This document shows positions 7,295-15,923 of a stretch of 64,000 nt of DNA, piece after piece. Position numbers and translations under genes: made by a program. The notes below the pieces were generated by a model. It saw nothing but the letters and a program-made list of their open reading frames with translations, did no database searches and was not told the origin of the DNA. Source of the stretch: Desulfovibrionaceae bacterium. GTDB taxonomy: Bacteria > Desulfobacterota > Desulfovibrionia > Desulfovibrionales > Desulfovibrionaceae. The DNA is taken from assembly GCA_015709315.1 (NCBI GenBank), contig JACCQI010000003.1:114271-178270 (forward strand), given 5' to 3'. Numbering within the stretch: the stretch's first letter is position 1; each line of letters starts with the position of its first letter.

Positions 7295-8758
7295 ATGCGC
7301 TGGAAATATGTGCTGTGCATCATCGGCGCCTTGGTCGCCTGTGTGGGCATGACCATGATCTTTCCCCTGGCCTGGGGGCTGTATTACCGCGACGGCAGCG
7401 CGCATCCGCTGGCCCTGTCCATGATCATCACCATCGTGACGGGGGCCTTGCTTTTCTTCGCCTTCCGCGACAGCGAATCGTCCAAGGCGTCGTCGGTCAT
7501 CACCCATCGGGAGGGCATGGCCATCGTGGCTCTCGGCTGGTTCGCCGCCGGTTTCGCGGGCGGCCTGCCGTTCTATGTGGGCGGCGTGTTCGAGTCCGTG
7601 GTCGATTGCGTGTTCGAGTCCCTGTCCGGCTTCAGCACCACCGGATCGTCCGTATTGACCGACATCGAGGCCGTGCCGCGCGGTTTGCTGTTCTGGCGCA
7701 GCCTGACGCACTGGCTCGGCGGCATGGGCATCATCGTACTGTCCCTGGCCATCCTGCCGTTTCTGGGCATCGGCGGCATGCAGCTCTATAAGGCCGAGGT
7801 GCCCGGTCCCACGCCGGACAAGCTCAAGCCGCGCATCAAGGACACGGCCATGACCCTGTGGAAGGTCTACCTTCTGTTCAGCGCGGCCGAAACCGCTTTG
7901 CTGTTGATCGGCGGCATGGATTTGTTCGACGCACTGTGCCACACCTTCGGCACCATGGCGACCGGCGGCTTCTCCACCAGAAACGCCTCGGTGGCGGCGT
8001 ACGACTCCGCCTACATCGATTATGTGATCACGGTGTTCATGCTCATTGCCGGAATTAACTTTTCCCTGCATTACATAGCGCTTAAAGGCCGCCCGCTGGT
8101 CATGCTCAAGGACCCAGAATTCCGTGTTTTCGCCTTTATGATCACGATCTTCATCGTCATCGTGACCATTGCCGTGTACACGGGCGGCAATTACGACAAC
8201 GTGGCCGACTCGGTGCGTTACACCGCGTTCCAGGTGGCGTCCATTCTGACCACCACCGGATTCGCCACGGCGGACTACGAGCTGTGGCCGGGCCTCACCC
8301 AGGCCATTCTCTTGTTCTGCATGTTCGTGGGCGGTTGCGCCGGGTCCACGGGCGGCGGCATGAAGGTTATGCGCATCACCCTGTTGTGCAAGCAGTCCTA
8401 CCAGGAATTGTTCCACCTCATCCACCCGCGGTCCGTCAGCCATGTGAAGATGGGGCGGACCGTCATCAAGAATGACGTCTTGAGCGGCGTTTGGGGGTTT
8501 TTCATCCTCTGGATCGGGCTGTTCGTCCTGGCGGCCTTCGTGGTTTCGGCCACGGGCGTCGATGTGGTCACTTCCTTTGCGGCTTCCCTGGCCTGCATCG
8601 GCAACATCGGTCCCGGCATCGGCGGGGTGGGGCCGACCGAAAATTTCGCATGGCTCCCCGACACCGCCAAGTGGGTCCTGACCTTCTGCATGGTCCTGGG
8701 GCGACTCGAAATCTACACCGTCATCATCCTGTTCGTGCCCGAGTTTTGGCGCAAGTAG
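7295..8758 (+). CDS. trkH: Trk potassium channel subunit TrkH
   Basis: 487-residue integral membrane protein with repeated M1-P-M2 units. The selectivity-filter glycine signatures are visible as FSTTGSSV, MATGGFSTRN, TTTGFATADY and CIGNIGPGIG. TrkH carries K+ (with Na+ or H+ coupling in some species) across the inner membrane and associates with a TrkA ring. Start ATG 7295 directly abuts the trkA stop. A strong bidirectional terminator about 210 bp downstream (8967-9015) also serves convergent nadB. Length and motif order are normal. Confidence 0.95.
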   Translation: MRWKYVLCIIGALVACVGMTMIFPLAWGLYYRDGSAHPLALSMIITIVTGALLFFAFRDSESSKASSVITHREGMAIVALGWFAAGFAGGLPFYVGGVFESVVDCVFESLSGFSTTGSSVLTDIEAVPRGLLFWRSLTHWLGGMGIIVLSLAILPFLGIGGMQLYKAEVPGPTPDKLKPRIKDTAMTLWKVYLLFSAAETALLLIGGMDLFDALCHTFGTMATGGFSTRNASVAAYDSAYIDYVITVFMLIAGINFSLHYIALKGRPLVMLKDPEFRVFAFMITIFIVIVTIAVYTGGNYDNVADSVRYTAFQVASILTTTGFATADYELWPGLTQAILLFCMFVGGCAGSTGGGMKVMRITLLCKQSYQELFHLIHPRSVSHVKMGRTVIKNDVLSGVWGFFILWIGLFVLAAFVVSATGVDVVTSFAASLACIGNIGPGIGGVGPTENFAWLPDTAKWVLTFCMVLGRLEIYTVIILFVPEFWRK

Positions 8759-8966
8759 CCGGACCCAAAGGACACATCCGGCGACCATCGGGCCGGGAGT
8801 CCGGTTTTTCCGGGACGTTTTTCATATATTCGCCCGAGTGAATGGCTGAAAAGTCTGGATAAAATCTAGACTATTTCTAAGAATTAATAAAAACAATTGA
8901 TTACTGGGTAATATGAGCGCGAGAAACGAAGTCTAGAGTTTTGTCGGGAATATCGGAATGGGACGG

Positions 8967-9015
8967 AAAAAACCCGATAACACACGAAGATATCGTGTAT
9001 TGTCGGGTTCTTTTT
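8967..9015. terminator. Bidirectional terminator between trkH and nadB
   Basis: AACCCGATAACACACGA (8971-8987) pairs with TCGTGTATTGTCGGGTT (8993-9009) at 15 of 17 positions around AGATA. It has A6 on the left and TTCTTTTT on the right, so it can act for both convergent genes. The rest of the 8759-9032 gap is AT-rich and holds no gene I can see. Confidence 0.85.
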
Positions 9016-9032
9016 GACAACGGCTCGGCGTG

Positions 9033-10622
9033 TTAGTTGACGCGGAAGTGGCAGCCCTTGGTTTCCTTGTTTCGCAGCGCGGCCAGGGTGATGATGTAGG
9101 CCGCCTGGGAGCCGTGGAACAGATCAATGATGGGCTTGCTGATTTCGGTCTCTTTGTAGAAATCCTGGAGATTCTTGGTCAGCTTGCGAAGATCTGTAAA
9201 GGCGCGGTGCAGGCGGCTGCTGGTGCGGGTGATGCCCACGTAGTTCCACATGGTGTTGCGGATGTTGGCCCAGTCCTGGGCGATGAGCGCGGGGTCCTCG
9301 TCCCGGTTGTGGCCAAGGCTGATCCAATCCGGGATGGCGTCGTTGAGCTTGCGGCTCAGACCTGTGGAGCGGTTCATGCGCGAGGCGATGTCCATGGCCG
9401 CGCTGTGTCCCCAGAGCATGCCTTCCAGCAGGGAGGTGGAGGCCAGGCGGTTGGCGCCATGCACGCCTGTGCAGGTGCATTCCCCGGCCCCGTAAAGGTG
9501 GTCGAGGTTGGTCCGGCCCCGGTTGTCCACCAGGATGCCGCCGCAGAAGTAGTGGGCGGCCGGGACAACGGGAACCGGCTCGCAGGACATGTCGATGCCC
9601 ATCTTGCGGCAACGGTCGAAAATGGTTGGGAATCGCTTGCTGACGTCATCCTTGACCCCGGAGACGTCCAGGTACACGCAGTCGTCGTCCGTGGCCAGCA
9701 TTTCGTCCATGATGGCCCGCGTCACGATGTCGCGCGGGGCCAGATCGGCCCGGGGATCGTAGCGGGTCATGAACGGCTCGCCGTGCCGGTTGATCAGCAC
9801 CGCGCCTTCCCCGCGCACCGCCTCGGAAACCAGGAAGCGCCGTTCTCCGCGCTTGGAGCCGCTGTACAGCGTCGTGGGATGGAACTGGACGTATTCGCAG
9901 TTCATGAGTCGCGCACCGGCCCTGTGGGCCATGGACAGGCCCGAGCCGATGGACCCCATGGTATTGGTGGTGTGCAGGTAGATCTGGCCGATGCCGCCGG
10001 TGGCCAGCAGCGTGAACTTGGCCAGGATGGTCTCCACCTTGCCGATGTCGTCGTTGAAGACGTACGCGCCGACGCACTGGTTGGACAGGCTGTACTTGAA
10101 ATCCAGGTGCTTGGCGTGGTGTTGGGTGGTCAACAGGTCGATGGCCGTGCGGTTGGTCATGACCCGGATGTTGGCGTGCTCGAGCACGGCGGCGGAAAGG
10201 GTCTCCATGATGTTCCGCCCGGTGTGGTCGTCGCAGTAGAGGATGCGGGCCATGGAGTGGCCGCCTTCCTTGGTCAGGAACCAGTCGCCCGGCTTGCGCT
10301 GGTTGAAGGGTATCTTGTACTTGTCTAGAAAGATTTCCTTCAATACTTGCGGCCCCTTGCGGGCCAGGAATCGGACGGATCGGGTGAAATTGTGCTTCCA
10401 TCCGGCAGTCAGAATGTCCTTTTCCAGAAATTTGGGATCGTCGTTCTCGTTGCGGTAGACAATGCCGCCCTGGGCCAGAGAGGTGTTGCCGAACTTCAGG
10501 TCGGGGCCGGAGGAGAGCAGGATGACGTCGCAGCCCTGGTCCGCCAGGGTCAGGGCGGTCACGCTGCCGGCGATGCCGGAGCCGATGATCAGGACGTCGG
10601 TCTTCTGTCGAAAATTGTTCAT
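9033..10622 (-). CDS. nadB: L-aspartate oxidase
   Basis: 529 residues from the preferred ATG at 10622, where AAGGA lies 8 nt upstream; an ATG 21 nt earlier lacks one. It oxidises L-aspartate to iminoaspartate with FAD, the first step of de novo NAD synthesis. Evidence: the dinucleotide-binding motif VLIIGSGIAGSVTA (G14-x-G16-x2-G19), the substrate-loop motif NTSLAQGGIV, HPTTLY, and the C-terminal helical domain. In anaerobes fumarate or another acceptor replaces O2 (family knowledge). It is the last gene of nadC-nadA-nadB, 27 nt after nadA, and ends at the bidirectional terminator. Confidence 0.95.
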   Translation of the reverse strand: MNNFRQKTDVLIIGSGIAGSVTALTLADQGCDVILLSSGPDLKFGNTSLAQGGIVYRNENDDPKFLEKDILTAGWKHNFTRSVRFLARKGPQVLKEIFLDKYKIPFNQRKPGDWFLTKEGGHSMARILYCDDHTGRNIMETLSAAVLEHANIRVMTNRTAIDLLTTQHHAKHLDFKYSLSNQCVGAYVFNDDIGKVETILAKFTLLATGGIGQIYLHTTNTMGSIGSGLSMAHRAGARLMNCEYVQFHPTTLYSGSKRGERRFLVSEAVRGEGAVLINRHGEPFMTRYDPRADLAPRDIVTRAIMDEMLATDDDCVYLDVSGVKDDVSKRFPTIFDRCRKMGIDMSCEPVPVVPAAHYFCGGILVDNRGRTNLDHLYGAGECTCTGVHGANRLASTSLLEGMLWGHSAAMDIASRMNRSTGLSRKLNDAIPDWISLGHNRDEDPALIAQDWANIRNTMWNYVGITRTSSRLHRAFTDLRKLTKNLQDFYKETEISKPIIDLFHGSQAAYIITLAALRNKETKGCHFRVN

Positions 10623-10649
10623 GTCGGGAATCCTTACACCCATCGAGCG

Positions 10650-11690
10650 CTAGGAGCAAACGTCCAGCATGCGCTTAAGAGCCAGCCGGGCCGGTTTGCG
10701 GATGTCGTCGCTCACGGTGACCGGGGTTGCGGAACCAAGGTTTTGCAGTGTGTGGGCGAGTTTGTCCACGGTGATCTTGCCCATGTCGGCGCAGAGGCTG
10801 GAACGGAGCGGCTTGACGGTCTTTGTGCCCGCATGGCGGGCGGCAAGCCTGTTGACCAGGTTTTCCTCGGTGCCGACGTACACGGTGGCACCGTCGGGCG
10901 CTTCCTCGGCGTATTTTATCAGGTAGGTGGTGGAGCCGTTGCCGTCGCTTTCGCCGACAACCTCCGGGGTGCATTCGGGATGGACCACGATGCGGGCCGA
11001 CGGGTCGTGCGCGCGGGCGGCGCGGACGGCGTCCAGGGTGAATTCCTCGTGGATGGGGCAGAAGCCGGGCCAGAGGATGAGCCGCTTGCCTCCGGCCGAG
11101 GCGGGATCGACGTGCAGCGCCGGATCGCCGTCCATGACGCCCACGGGCAGGAGGAGCCGTTCGTTCTCGGGCATGCCGAGCGCGTTGGCCGTGTTGCTGC
11201 CCAGTTGCTTGTCCGGGAGGAACAGGACCGCGTCGCCCTGTTTCAAGGCCCATTCGAGCATGGTCCGGGCATTGGCCGAGGTGCAGACCGAGCCGTCGAA
11301 CTCGCCCACTACCGCCTTGACGGCCGCCGAGGAGTTCACATAGGTGAGCGGGATGATCTTTCGGCCGCTTTCCTGAAGAATGTCGAGTGTTTTCCTGACG
11401 CGTCCGGCCTCGGCCATGTCGGCCATTGGACAGGATGCGGTGATGTCGGGAATGTGGATTTTCTGGTCCTCGCGGCAGAGTATGGCCGCCGACTCGGCCA
11501 TGAAGTACACGCCGCAGAAGACGATGTGCTCGGCCTTGAGGCCGGTGATCTTGCGGGCGAGTTCCAGGGAATCGCCCTGGATGTCGGTGAAGCGGATGAC
11601 GTCGTCCGTCTGGTAGTGGTGGCCGAGGATCGACAGCCTGCCGCCCATTTCGGATTTGATTCGCGCTATGGTCTGCTCGGAGTTCTCCAC
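10650..11690 (-). CDS. nadA: Quinolinate synthase A
   Basis: 346 residues, the normal length for NadA. It condenses iminoaspartate with dihydroxyacetone phosphate to give quinolinate using an oxygen-sensitive [4Fe-4S] cluster. The three cluster cysteines are visible in HIVFCGVYFMAE, GSVCTSANA and VVHPECTPEVV. The start is a GTG at 11690 with AGAAGGA just upstream; the longer open frame upstream has no family sequence and overlaps nadC. It lies 11 nt downstream of the nadC stop, so it is co-transcribed. Confidence 0.95.
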   Translation of the reverse strand: MENSEQTIARIKSEMGGRLSILGHHYQTDDVIRFTDIQGDSLELARKITGLKAEHIVFCGVYFMAESAAILCREDQKIHIPDITASCPMADMAEAGRVRKTLDILQESGRKIIPLTYVNSSAAVKAVVGEFDGSVCTSANARTMLEWALKQGDAVLFLPDKQLGSNTANALGMPENERLLLPVGVMDGDPALHVDPASAGGKRLILWPGFCPIHEEFTLDAVRAARAHDPSARIVVHPECTPEVVGESDGNGSTTYLIKYAEEAPDGATVYVGTEENLVNRLAARHAGTKTVKPLRSSLCADMGKITVDKLAHTLQNLGSATPVTVSDDIRKPARLALKRMLDVCS

Positions 11691-11701
11691 AATGTTCCTT
11701 C

Positions 11702-12568
11702 TTATCTTAAGGGTACGAATTGCATGCTGAAATCGGAGGATGGGGCGGAATGCGTCAGCTTGCCCACGGAAATGTAGTCCGGGCCGAGTTCCGCGATTTC
11801 CCGGATGTTGTCCAGGGTGACGTTGCCGCTGATTTCCGTCTCGATGGTATCGGGGATGGCGGCCAGCGCCTGTTTGGCGGTCTCGGCGTCCATGTTGTCG
11901 AGCATGATGCGGTTGATGTCGCATCGGCATGCCTCCCGGACTTCTTCCAGGGTGCGGCATTCCACCTCGATAGGCGGGCAGGGGGAGTGGACGGCGTGGA
12001 GTTGGCTGACCGCCTGGGTGATGGACCCGGCGCGGTCGATGTGGTTGTCCTTGAGCATGAGCATGTCCGACAGGGTGAGCCGGTGGTTCATGCCGCCGCC
12101 TGCACGGACCGCGTATTTTTCGGGAAACCGGAGTCCCGGCAGCGTCTTGCGCGTGTCCAGAAGCCTGGTCTTGGTGGGCTTGAGCGCCTCGACGTAGCGG
12201 GCCGTCATGTCGGCGATGCCGGACAGGTGGCAGAGAAAATTCATGATCACCCGTTCCGCCTTGAGCAGTTGCAGGGCCGGTCCCTGCAGGGCGGCGACCA
12301 TGGTCCCTTCGGAGACCCTGTCGCCGTCGTCCACGTTGAGGTGGGTTTGGCAGGCGTCGCCGCCGAACTCGAGGATCAGCGGGATGATGGGCAGTCCCGC
12401 CACCACGGTGTCCTGCTTGGCGACGATCATGGCCTGGGCCATGTCGTTTTCAGTGAAAAGCCCTTGGCTGGTCAGGTCGGATGCGTCCTCGGCCAGGGCA
12501 ATGCGGATGGTGGCCAGCAGGAACATGCGGGCTTCGGCCTGGAAAAAATCTTCAAAGATGGTGGGCAT
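11702..12568 (-). CDS. nadC: Nicotinate-nucleotide pyrophosphorylase (carboxylating)
   Basis: 288 residues, typical length. It converts quinolinate and PRPP to nicotinate mononucleotide, CO2 and PPi, completing the de novo branch started by NadB and NadA. Family motifs visible: LLDTRKTLPGLRFPEKYAV (PRPP/quinolinate-binding region), GGGMNHRLTLSDMLMLKDNH, and the barrel end GPDYISVGKLTHS. First gene of the operon. A TATAAT (minus strand, 12589-12584) lies about 16 bp before the ATG, but no convincing -35 is visible. Confidence 0.95.
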   Translation of the reverse strand: MPTIFEDFFQAEARMFLLATIRIALAEDASDLTSQGLFTENDMAQAMIVAKQDTVVAGLPIIPLILEFGGDACQTHLNVDDGDRVSEGTMVAALQGPALQLLKAERVIMNFLCHLSGIADMTARYVEALKPTKTRLLDTRKTLPGLRFPEKYAVRAGGGMNHRLTLSDMLMLKDNHIDRAGSITQAVSQLHAVHSPCPPIEVECRTLEEVREACRCDINRIMLDNMDAETAKQALAAIPDTIETEISGNVTLDNIREIAELGPDYISVGKLTHSAPSSDFSMQFVPLR

Positions 12569-12642
12569 GTTTTCGATCCATTTATTATAGGCTGATCAAG
12601 GCAAGTAAGGCACGTATGTGGTTTCGTCAAGGGGCGGTGTGG

Positions 12643-12670
12643 TTGATGAAAGATTTCACAACAATATAAC
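12643..12670 (+). promoter_or_regulatory. Candidate mgtE promoter
   Basis: TTGATG (12643-12648), 16 bp, TATAAC (12665-12670). This leaves a leader of about 50 nt before mgtE, too short for an M-box-type Mg2+ riboswitch, and none is visible. Confidence 0.5.
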
Positions 12671-12727
12671 GGCGAAGATGGCGTATTGTTTTGACCTGAA
12701 CCTTGTATTGGGGTAGGGGTTTTGCCC

Positions 12728-14062
12728 ATGAGTGCGAAAGAGGAAATCTCCACGCAGAAGGGTGATGAAATCGACGGTTTGACCGCTGCCGAAATCGAAG
12801 CCCAGCACCCTGCCGACGCCGCCGAGACCATCGAAGGTCTCGACATCATCGATCAGGTCAAGTTCATCAAGCAGCTTCCCATCAAGGACGCTGCCGAATC
12901 CATTGCGGAAATGGATGAACATGACCAGAAGGAGCTGATTGCCAACCTTAATCGCGGACTGGCCGCCCGGATTGTGGACGAGATGTCCCCGGACGACGCC
13001 ACAGACCTTCTGGACTCCCTGGACGAGGATCTCCAGAAGGCGCTCCTCAGCCGCGTGCCCGCCGAGGAACGGGCCGAGTTGAAGACCCTCTTGACCTTTG
13101 ACCCGGATACCGCCGGCGGCGTCATGAACACCGAGGTGGTCATCCTGGACCAGGACCTCAATCCCGACCAGGCGGTGACCCAGATCCGCGAGGAGGTCGA
13201 GGACAAGGAGGTCCCGTACTACGCCTACCTGACCGATAAGAAAGATCGGCTGGTAGGCGTTGTTTCCTTGCGCGACATAATGCTTGCGCGGCGCGGCGTC
13301 ACGCTTAAGGACCTGGTCAAGACTCAGAACCTGATCACCGTGGCCTACAACGTGGATAAGGAGGAGGTGGCGCACCTCATCGCCCACTACAACCTCCTGG
13401 CGCTGCCCGTGGTGGATTTCGGCAACCGCCTGCTCGGCGTGGTCACGGTTGACGACGTCATCGACATTATTCACGAAGAGGCGTCCGAGGACATGCAGGC
13501 CATGGTCGGCGCCGGCGCGGACGAGACCACGGATTCCCCGTGGCTTTATTCCGTGCGCATGCGCCTGCCCTGGTTGATCATCAACGTGATTTTTTCGGCC
13601 ATGTCCGCCTGGGTGGTCCATCTTTTCGAGGGCAACATCGCCGAGATGGCGGTGCTTGCCGTGCTCATGCCCGTGGTGGCGAACCAGGCGGGGAACACCG
13701 GGCAGCAGGCCCTGGCCGTCATGATCCGTCAATTGGTCATGGAGCGTTTCGACCGCAAACGCGCCTGGCTGGCTGTTGTGCGCGAGCTGCGCATCGGGCT
13801 GCTCAACGGCGTGATCATCGCCTCGCTGGTTTTTTCCGCGGTCCTCGTGGTTTCGGGCAAGCCGCTTCTGGCCACGGTCATGGGCACGGCTCTCGGCGTG
13901 GACATGCTGCTCGGTGCCTTTGCCGGGGCGGCCATCCCGCTGCTGCTCAAGGAGCTGGGACGCGACCCTGCCCAGGCTTCGAGCATCATCCTGACCACCA
14001 TAACGGATTCCATGGGCTTCTTTTTCCTGCTCGGTCTGGCCGGATGGGTCCTGTTGGGCTGA
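12728..14062 (+). CDS. mgtE: Magnesium transporter MgtE
   Basis: 444 residues with the full MgtE layout: N-terminal superhelical domain (HPADAAETIEGL, MSPDDATDLLDSL), two CBS domains (PYYAYLTDKKDRLVGVVSL and VDFGNRLLGVVTVDDVIDII), then a five-helix membrane domain with the conserved pore stretch VLMPVVANQAGNTGQQ. MgtE is a Mg2+-gated Mg2+ channel in the inner membrane whose cytosolic domains close it at high Mg2+. Start ATG 12728 is preceded by GTAGGGG; a TTG two codons earlier is also possible. It is followed by a very strong terminator shared with convergent cheZ. Confidence 0.94.
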   Translation: MSAKEEISTQKGDEIDGLTAAEIEAQHPADAAETIEGLDIIDQVKFIKQLPIKDAAESIAEMDEHDQKELIANLNRGLAARIVDEMSPDDATDLLDSLDEDLQKALLSRVPAEERAELKTLLTFDPDTAGGVMNTEVVILDQDLNPDQAVTQIREEVEDKEVPYYAYLTDKKDRLVGVVSLRDIMLARRGVTLKDLVKTQNLITVAYNVDKEEVAHLIAHYNLLALPVVDFGNRLLGVVTVDDVIDIIHEEASEDMQAMVGAGADETTDSPWLYSVRMRLPWLIINVIFSAMSAWVVHLFEGNIAEMAVLAVLMPVVANQAGNTGQQALAVMIRQLVMERFDRKRAWLAVVRELRIGLLNGVIIASLVFSAVLVVSGKPLLATVMGTALGVDMLLGAFAGAAIPLLLKELGRDPAQASSIILTTITDSMGFFFLLGLAGWVLLG

Positions 14063-14083
14063 AAGAGATATAATCGCCTGAAA

Positions 14084-14118
14084 AAAAGGGCCGCGCCGGA
14101 TTCCGGCGCGGCCCTTTT
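14084..14118. terminator. Bidirectional terminator between mgtE and cheZ
   Basis: GGGCCGCGCCGGA (14088-14100) against TCCGGCGCGGCCC (14102-14114), flanked by A7 and TTTT. It ends both mgtE and the long minus-strand ileS-to-cheZ run. Confidence 0.93.
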
Positions 14119-14139
14119 GCCGTTGTCTATGGCGACCGG

Positions 14140-14877
14140 TCAGTCCAGACCGAGCGAGCAGAGCAGGTCGTCCACGTCGTTCTGGTTGGTTCCTTCGGAC
14201 GGGCCTTCCAGCTTGGATGTAGCCGCGTTTTTGGCGTCGGCGGACAGGGACTCGATGTCCTTGTCCGGTTCCTCCTCGCGCTGCCTGATCATCAGGCCTG
14301 TGGAGAGCATGACCTCGCGCACGATCTTTTCGATCTGGCGCAATGAGTTGATGATCTTCACGATCCGCTGGCCGGTCAGGTCCTGGAAGCTGAGCGATAC
14401 CATGATGTTTTGCAGGTCCATGCCCAGTGTATCGTTGATCTCGGTGAGCTTGATCCGGTTGTCCTTGGTCACGCCGCCGGATTGGAAGTCCGTGACTATG
14501 TCCGAGACGGTGGATTGGAGGTCCTGCAATTTTTCAACGATATCGATAATTTCGACTGCGGCTTTTTCGGTCGTGCGGAGCACGGCGTCGAGCTGGTCCG
14601 AGGTCTCGGAAAAGATTTCCTCCGGGTCGATGTCCGATTCGATGCACACGATTTCCGTGCCGCCGCGCGCGGCCTTCACCTCTTGATAGATCTTCTTAAG
14701 GCCGTCCTGGAGATCGACGTTGACCCTTCTGTAGAATTCGCCTTCAAGCAGGGCCTTGGACAGGCTGGCGGCAATCTCCTTTTCCACGGCGGCCGCAATG
14801 GCCTCCTTGAGACTGCTCACCAGTTGGCCGGAAACCTTGCCCATCAGGTCTTGTATCAGCTCATCGTTGGTGGTCAT
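14140..14877 (-). CDS. cheZ: CheZ-type chemotaxis phosphatase
   Basis: A 245-residue mostly helical protein. The CheZ active-site helix is visible as LSFQDLTGQRIVKII, with the Gln of the DLTGQ motif that positions water for CheY-P hydrolysis. The last residues, NDVDDLLCSLGLD, closely match the CheY-binding tail of enterobacterial CheZ. It dephosphorylates CheY-P at the flagellar motor switch. It is the last gene of the minus-strand run, 15 nt after the PilZ gene. A second, unrelated CheY-P phosphatase family (CheX) is also encoded in this window at 63409. Confidence 0.88.
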   Translation of the reverse strand: MTTNDELIQDLMGKVSGQLVSSLKEAIAAAVEKEIAASLSKALLEGEFYRRVNVDLQDGLKKIYQEVKAARGGTEIVCIESDIDPEEIFSETSDQLDAVLRTTEKAAVEIIDIVEKLQDLQSTVSDIVTDFQSGGVTKDNRIKLTEINDTLGMDLQNIMVSLSFQDLTGQRIVKIINSLRQIEKIVREVMLSTGLMIRQREEEPDKDIESLSADAKNAATSKLEGPSEGTNQNDVDDLLCSLGLD

Positions 14878-14892
14878 TGGCGCTCCCGGCGG

Positions 14893-15411
14893 CTACATTT
14901 TGGAGTTGCGGATCTGTTCCCGCTGTTCCTTGAAGACGAACTGCACGATGGCCTCCATGTCCGAACCGCGCATGTCCACGAACTCGAAGCGGTACAGGCC
15001 GGTGTCGGCCTCCCGGTCGATGATGCGGCCCTTGCTGCCCGCCATGCGCAGGGGAGCCTGGCTCAGGAAGAGAATGATTTCGAGCGGCTGGTCAGGCTCG
15101 AAGGTGTCCGGCGAGCGGAACTTGATGCCCGCCCCGGATATCTCGGTCACTTCGATGTCCATGGAGAAATCGGTCCTGACCTGATCCCGGCTGAGCAGGC
15201 CGATGAGCCTGTCCAGCTTGCGGTCCATTTCAGTCAGGAACTTGACGACTTCTTCCGGCAGGTTGCTTTTGTGGAAGAGGTCGTCGCGGGCCGCGCTGAA
15301 ATCGACGGCGTCGCCGGTGAACAGTTGGGGGGAGTCGATGGAGTGCATGGTCCGGGCCAGGGCCTTGAGCCTGACCTGAATGCGTGAAAACGATCGTTTT
15401 TCTTCACTCAT
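14893..15411 (-). CDS. PilZ-domain protein (candidate c-di-GMP receptor)
   Basis: 172 residues. The N-terminus SEEKRSFSRIQVRLKALAR supplies the RxxxR element (R6, R10) and TEISGAGIKFRSP stands for the D/N-x-S-x-x-G element, with Glu at the first position. A helical insert (LPEEVVKFLTEMDRKLDRLI) separates the two. PilZ proteins bind cyclic di-GMP and often act on flagellar rotation; co-transcription with cheZ 15 nt downstream supports a motility role (inference). The E in place of D/N may weaken binding. Confidence 0.75.
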   Translation of the reverse strand: MSEEKRSFSRIQVRLKALARTMHSIDSPQLFTGDAVDFSAARDDLFHKSNLPEEVVKFLTEMDRKLDRLIGLLSRDQVRTDFSMDIEVTEISGAGIKFRSPDTFEPDQPLEIILFLSQAPLRMAGSKGRIIDREADTGLYRFEFVDMRGSDMEAIVQFVFKEQREQIRNSKM

Positions 15412-15427
15412 GGGTTCCCCCCGAGGT

Positions 15428-15871
15428 TTATTGCCTGCCGTTCTCGTCCAGATCCAGGGTCATGGCCTTCACCGGGCAGACGCGCGCGCACATGCCGCAG
15501 GCGGAGCATTTGTCCACGTCGAACCGGATGGTCTTGTCGGATTTCTCCAGCGACAAGGCCCCTGTGGGGCAGATGGCCGTACACACCCCGCAGTGGATGC
15601 AGGAGTCCTCGTCCCGGAATATCTTGTGGGCCACCGGGGTGATGCGGACGCCGTTCTCCTTGAGGTAGCCGATTCCCTTGTGGAAATCCGCTTCCATGCC
15701 GGAGACTTCGAGCGTCATGGTCCCCTCGTGGCGGGGACTGATGTCCGCCTTGAGGATGTTGAAGCTCAGGTCGAAGTTTCTGAGCAGGTTGCAGACAACG
15801 GGCCGGCCGGACACCTCCGGCGGGAAGGACAGGTAGACGATTTTACGGAAACCTTTGATGACTTCTTTCAT
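15428..15871 (-). CDS. NIL-domain ferredoxin with two 4Fe-4S motifs
   Basis: 147 residues. An N-terminal NIL domain (IVYLSFPPEVSGRPVVCNLL), otherwise found at the ends of methionine ABC transporter ATPases, is joined to two ferredoxin motifs, CIHCGVCTAICPTGAL and CSACGMCARVCPVKAM. Fusions of this kind serve as the redox partner of the aspartate-semialdehyde sulfurtransferase route to homocysteine found in methanogens and Desulfovibrio (family knowledge). Its DUF39-type partner is not in this window. It sits, unexpectedly, between a cell-envelope lipoprotein and chemotaxis genes. Confidence 0.85.
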   Translation of the reverse strand: MKEVIKGFRKIVYLSFPPEVSGRPVVCNLLRNFDLSFNILKADISPRHEGTMTLEVSGMEADFHKGIGYLKENGVRITPVAHKIFRDEDSCIHCGVCTAICPTGALSLEKSDKTIRFDVDKCSACGMCARVCPVKAMTLDLDENGRQ

Positions 15872-15923
15872 TGGAATATCCTAAGTGGCGAATATGGCAC
15901 AAGATGATGCACAAGAGCAATAG

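Noticed and set aside
5981..8788. A 935-codon minus-strand open frame across trkA and trkH
   Set aside because: Antisense artefact of GC-rich codon bias; trkA and trkH are certain.
8852..8937. Distant inverted repeat TCTAGAC (8865-8871) / GTCTAGA (8931-8937)
   Set aside because: Only 7 bp with about 60 nt between in AT-rich sequence; likely chance.
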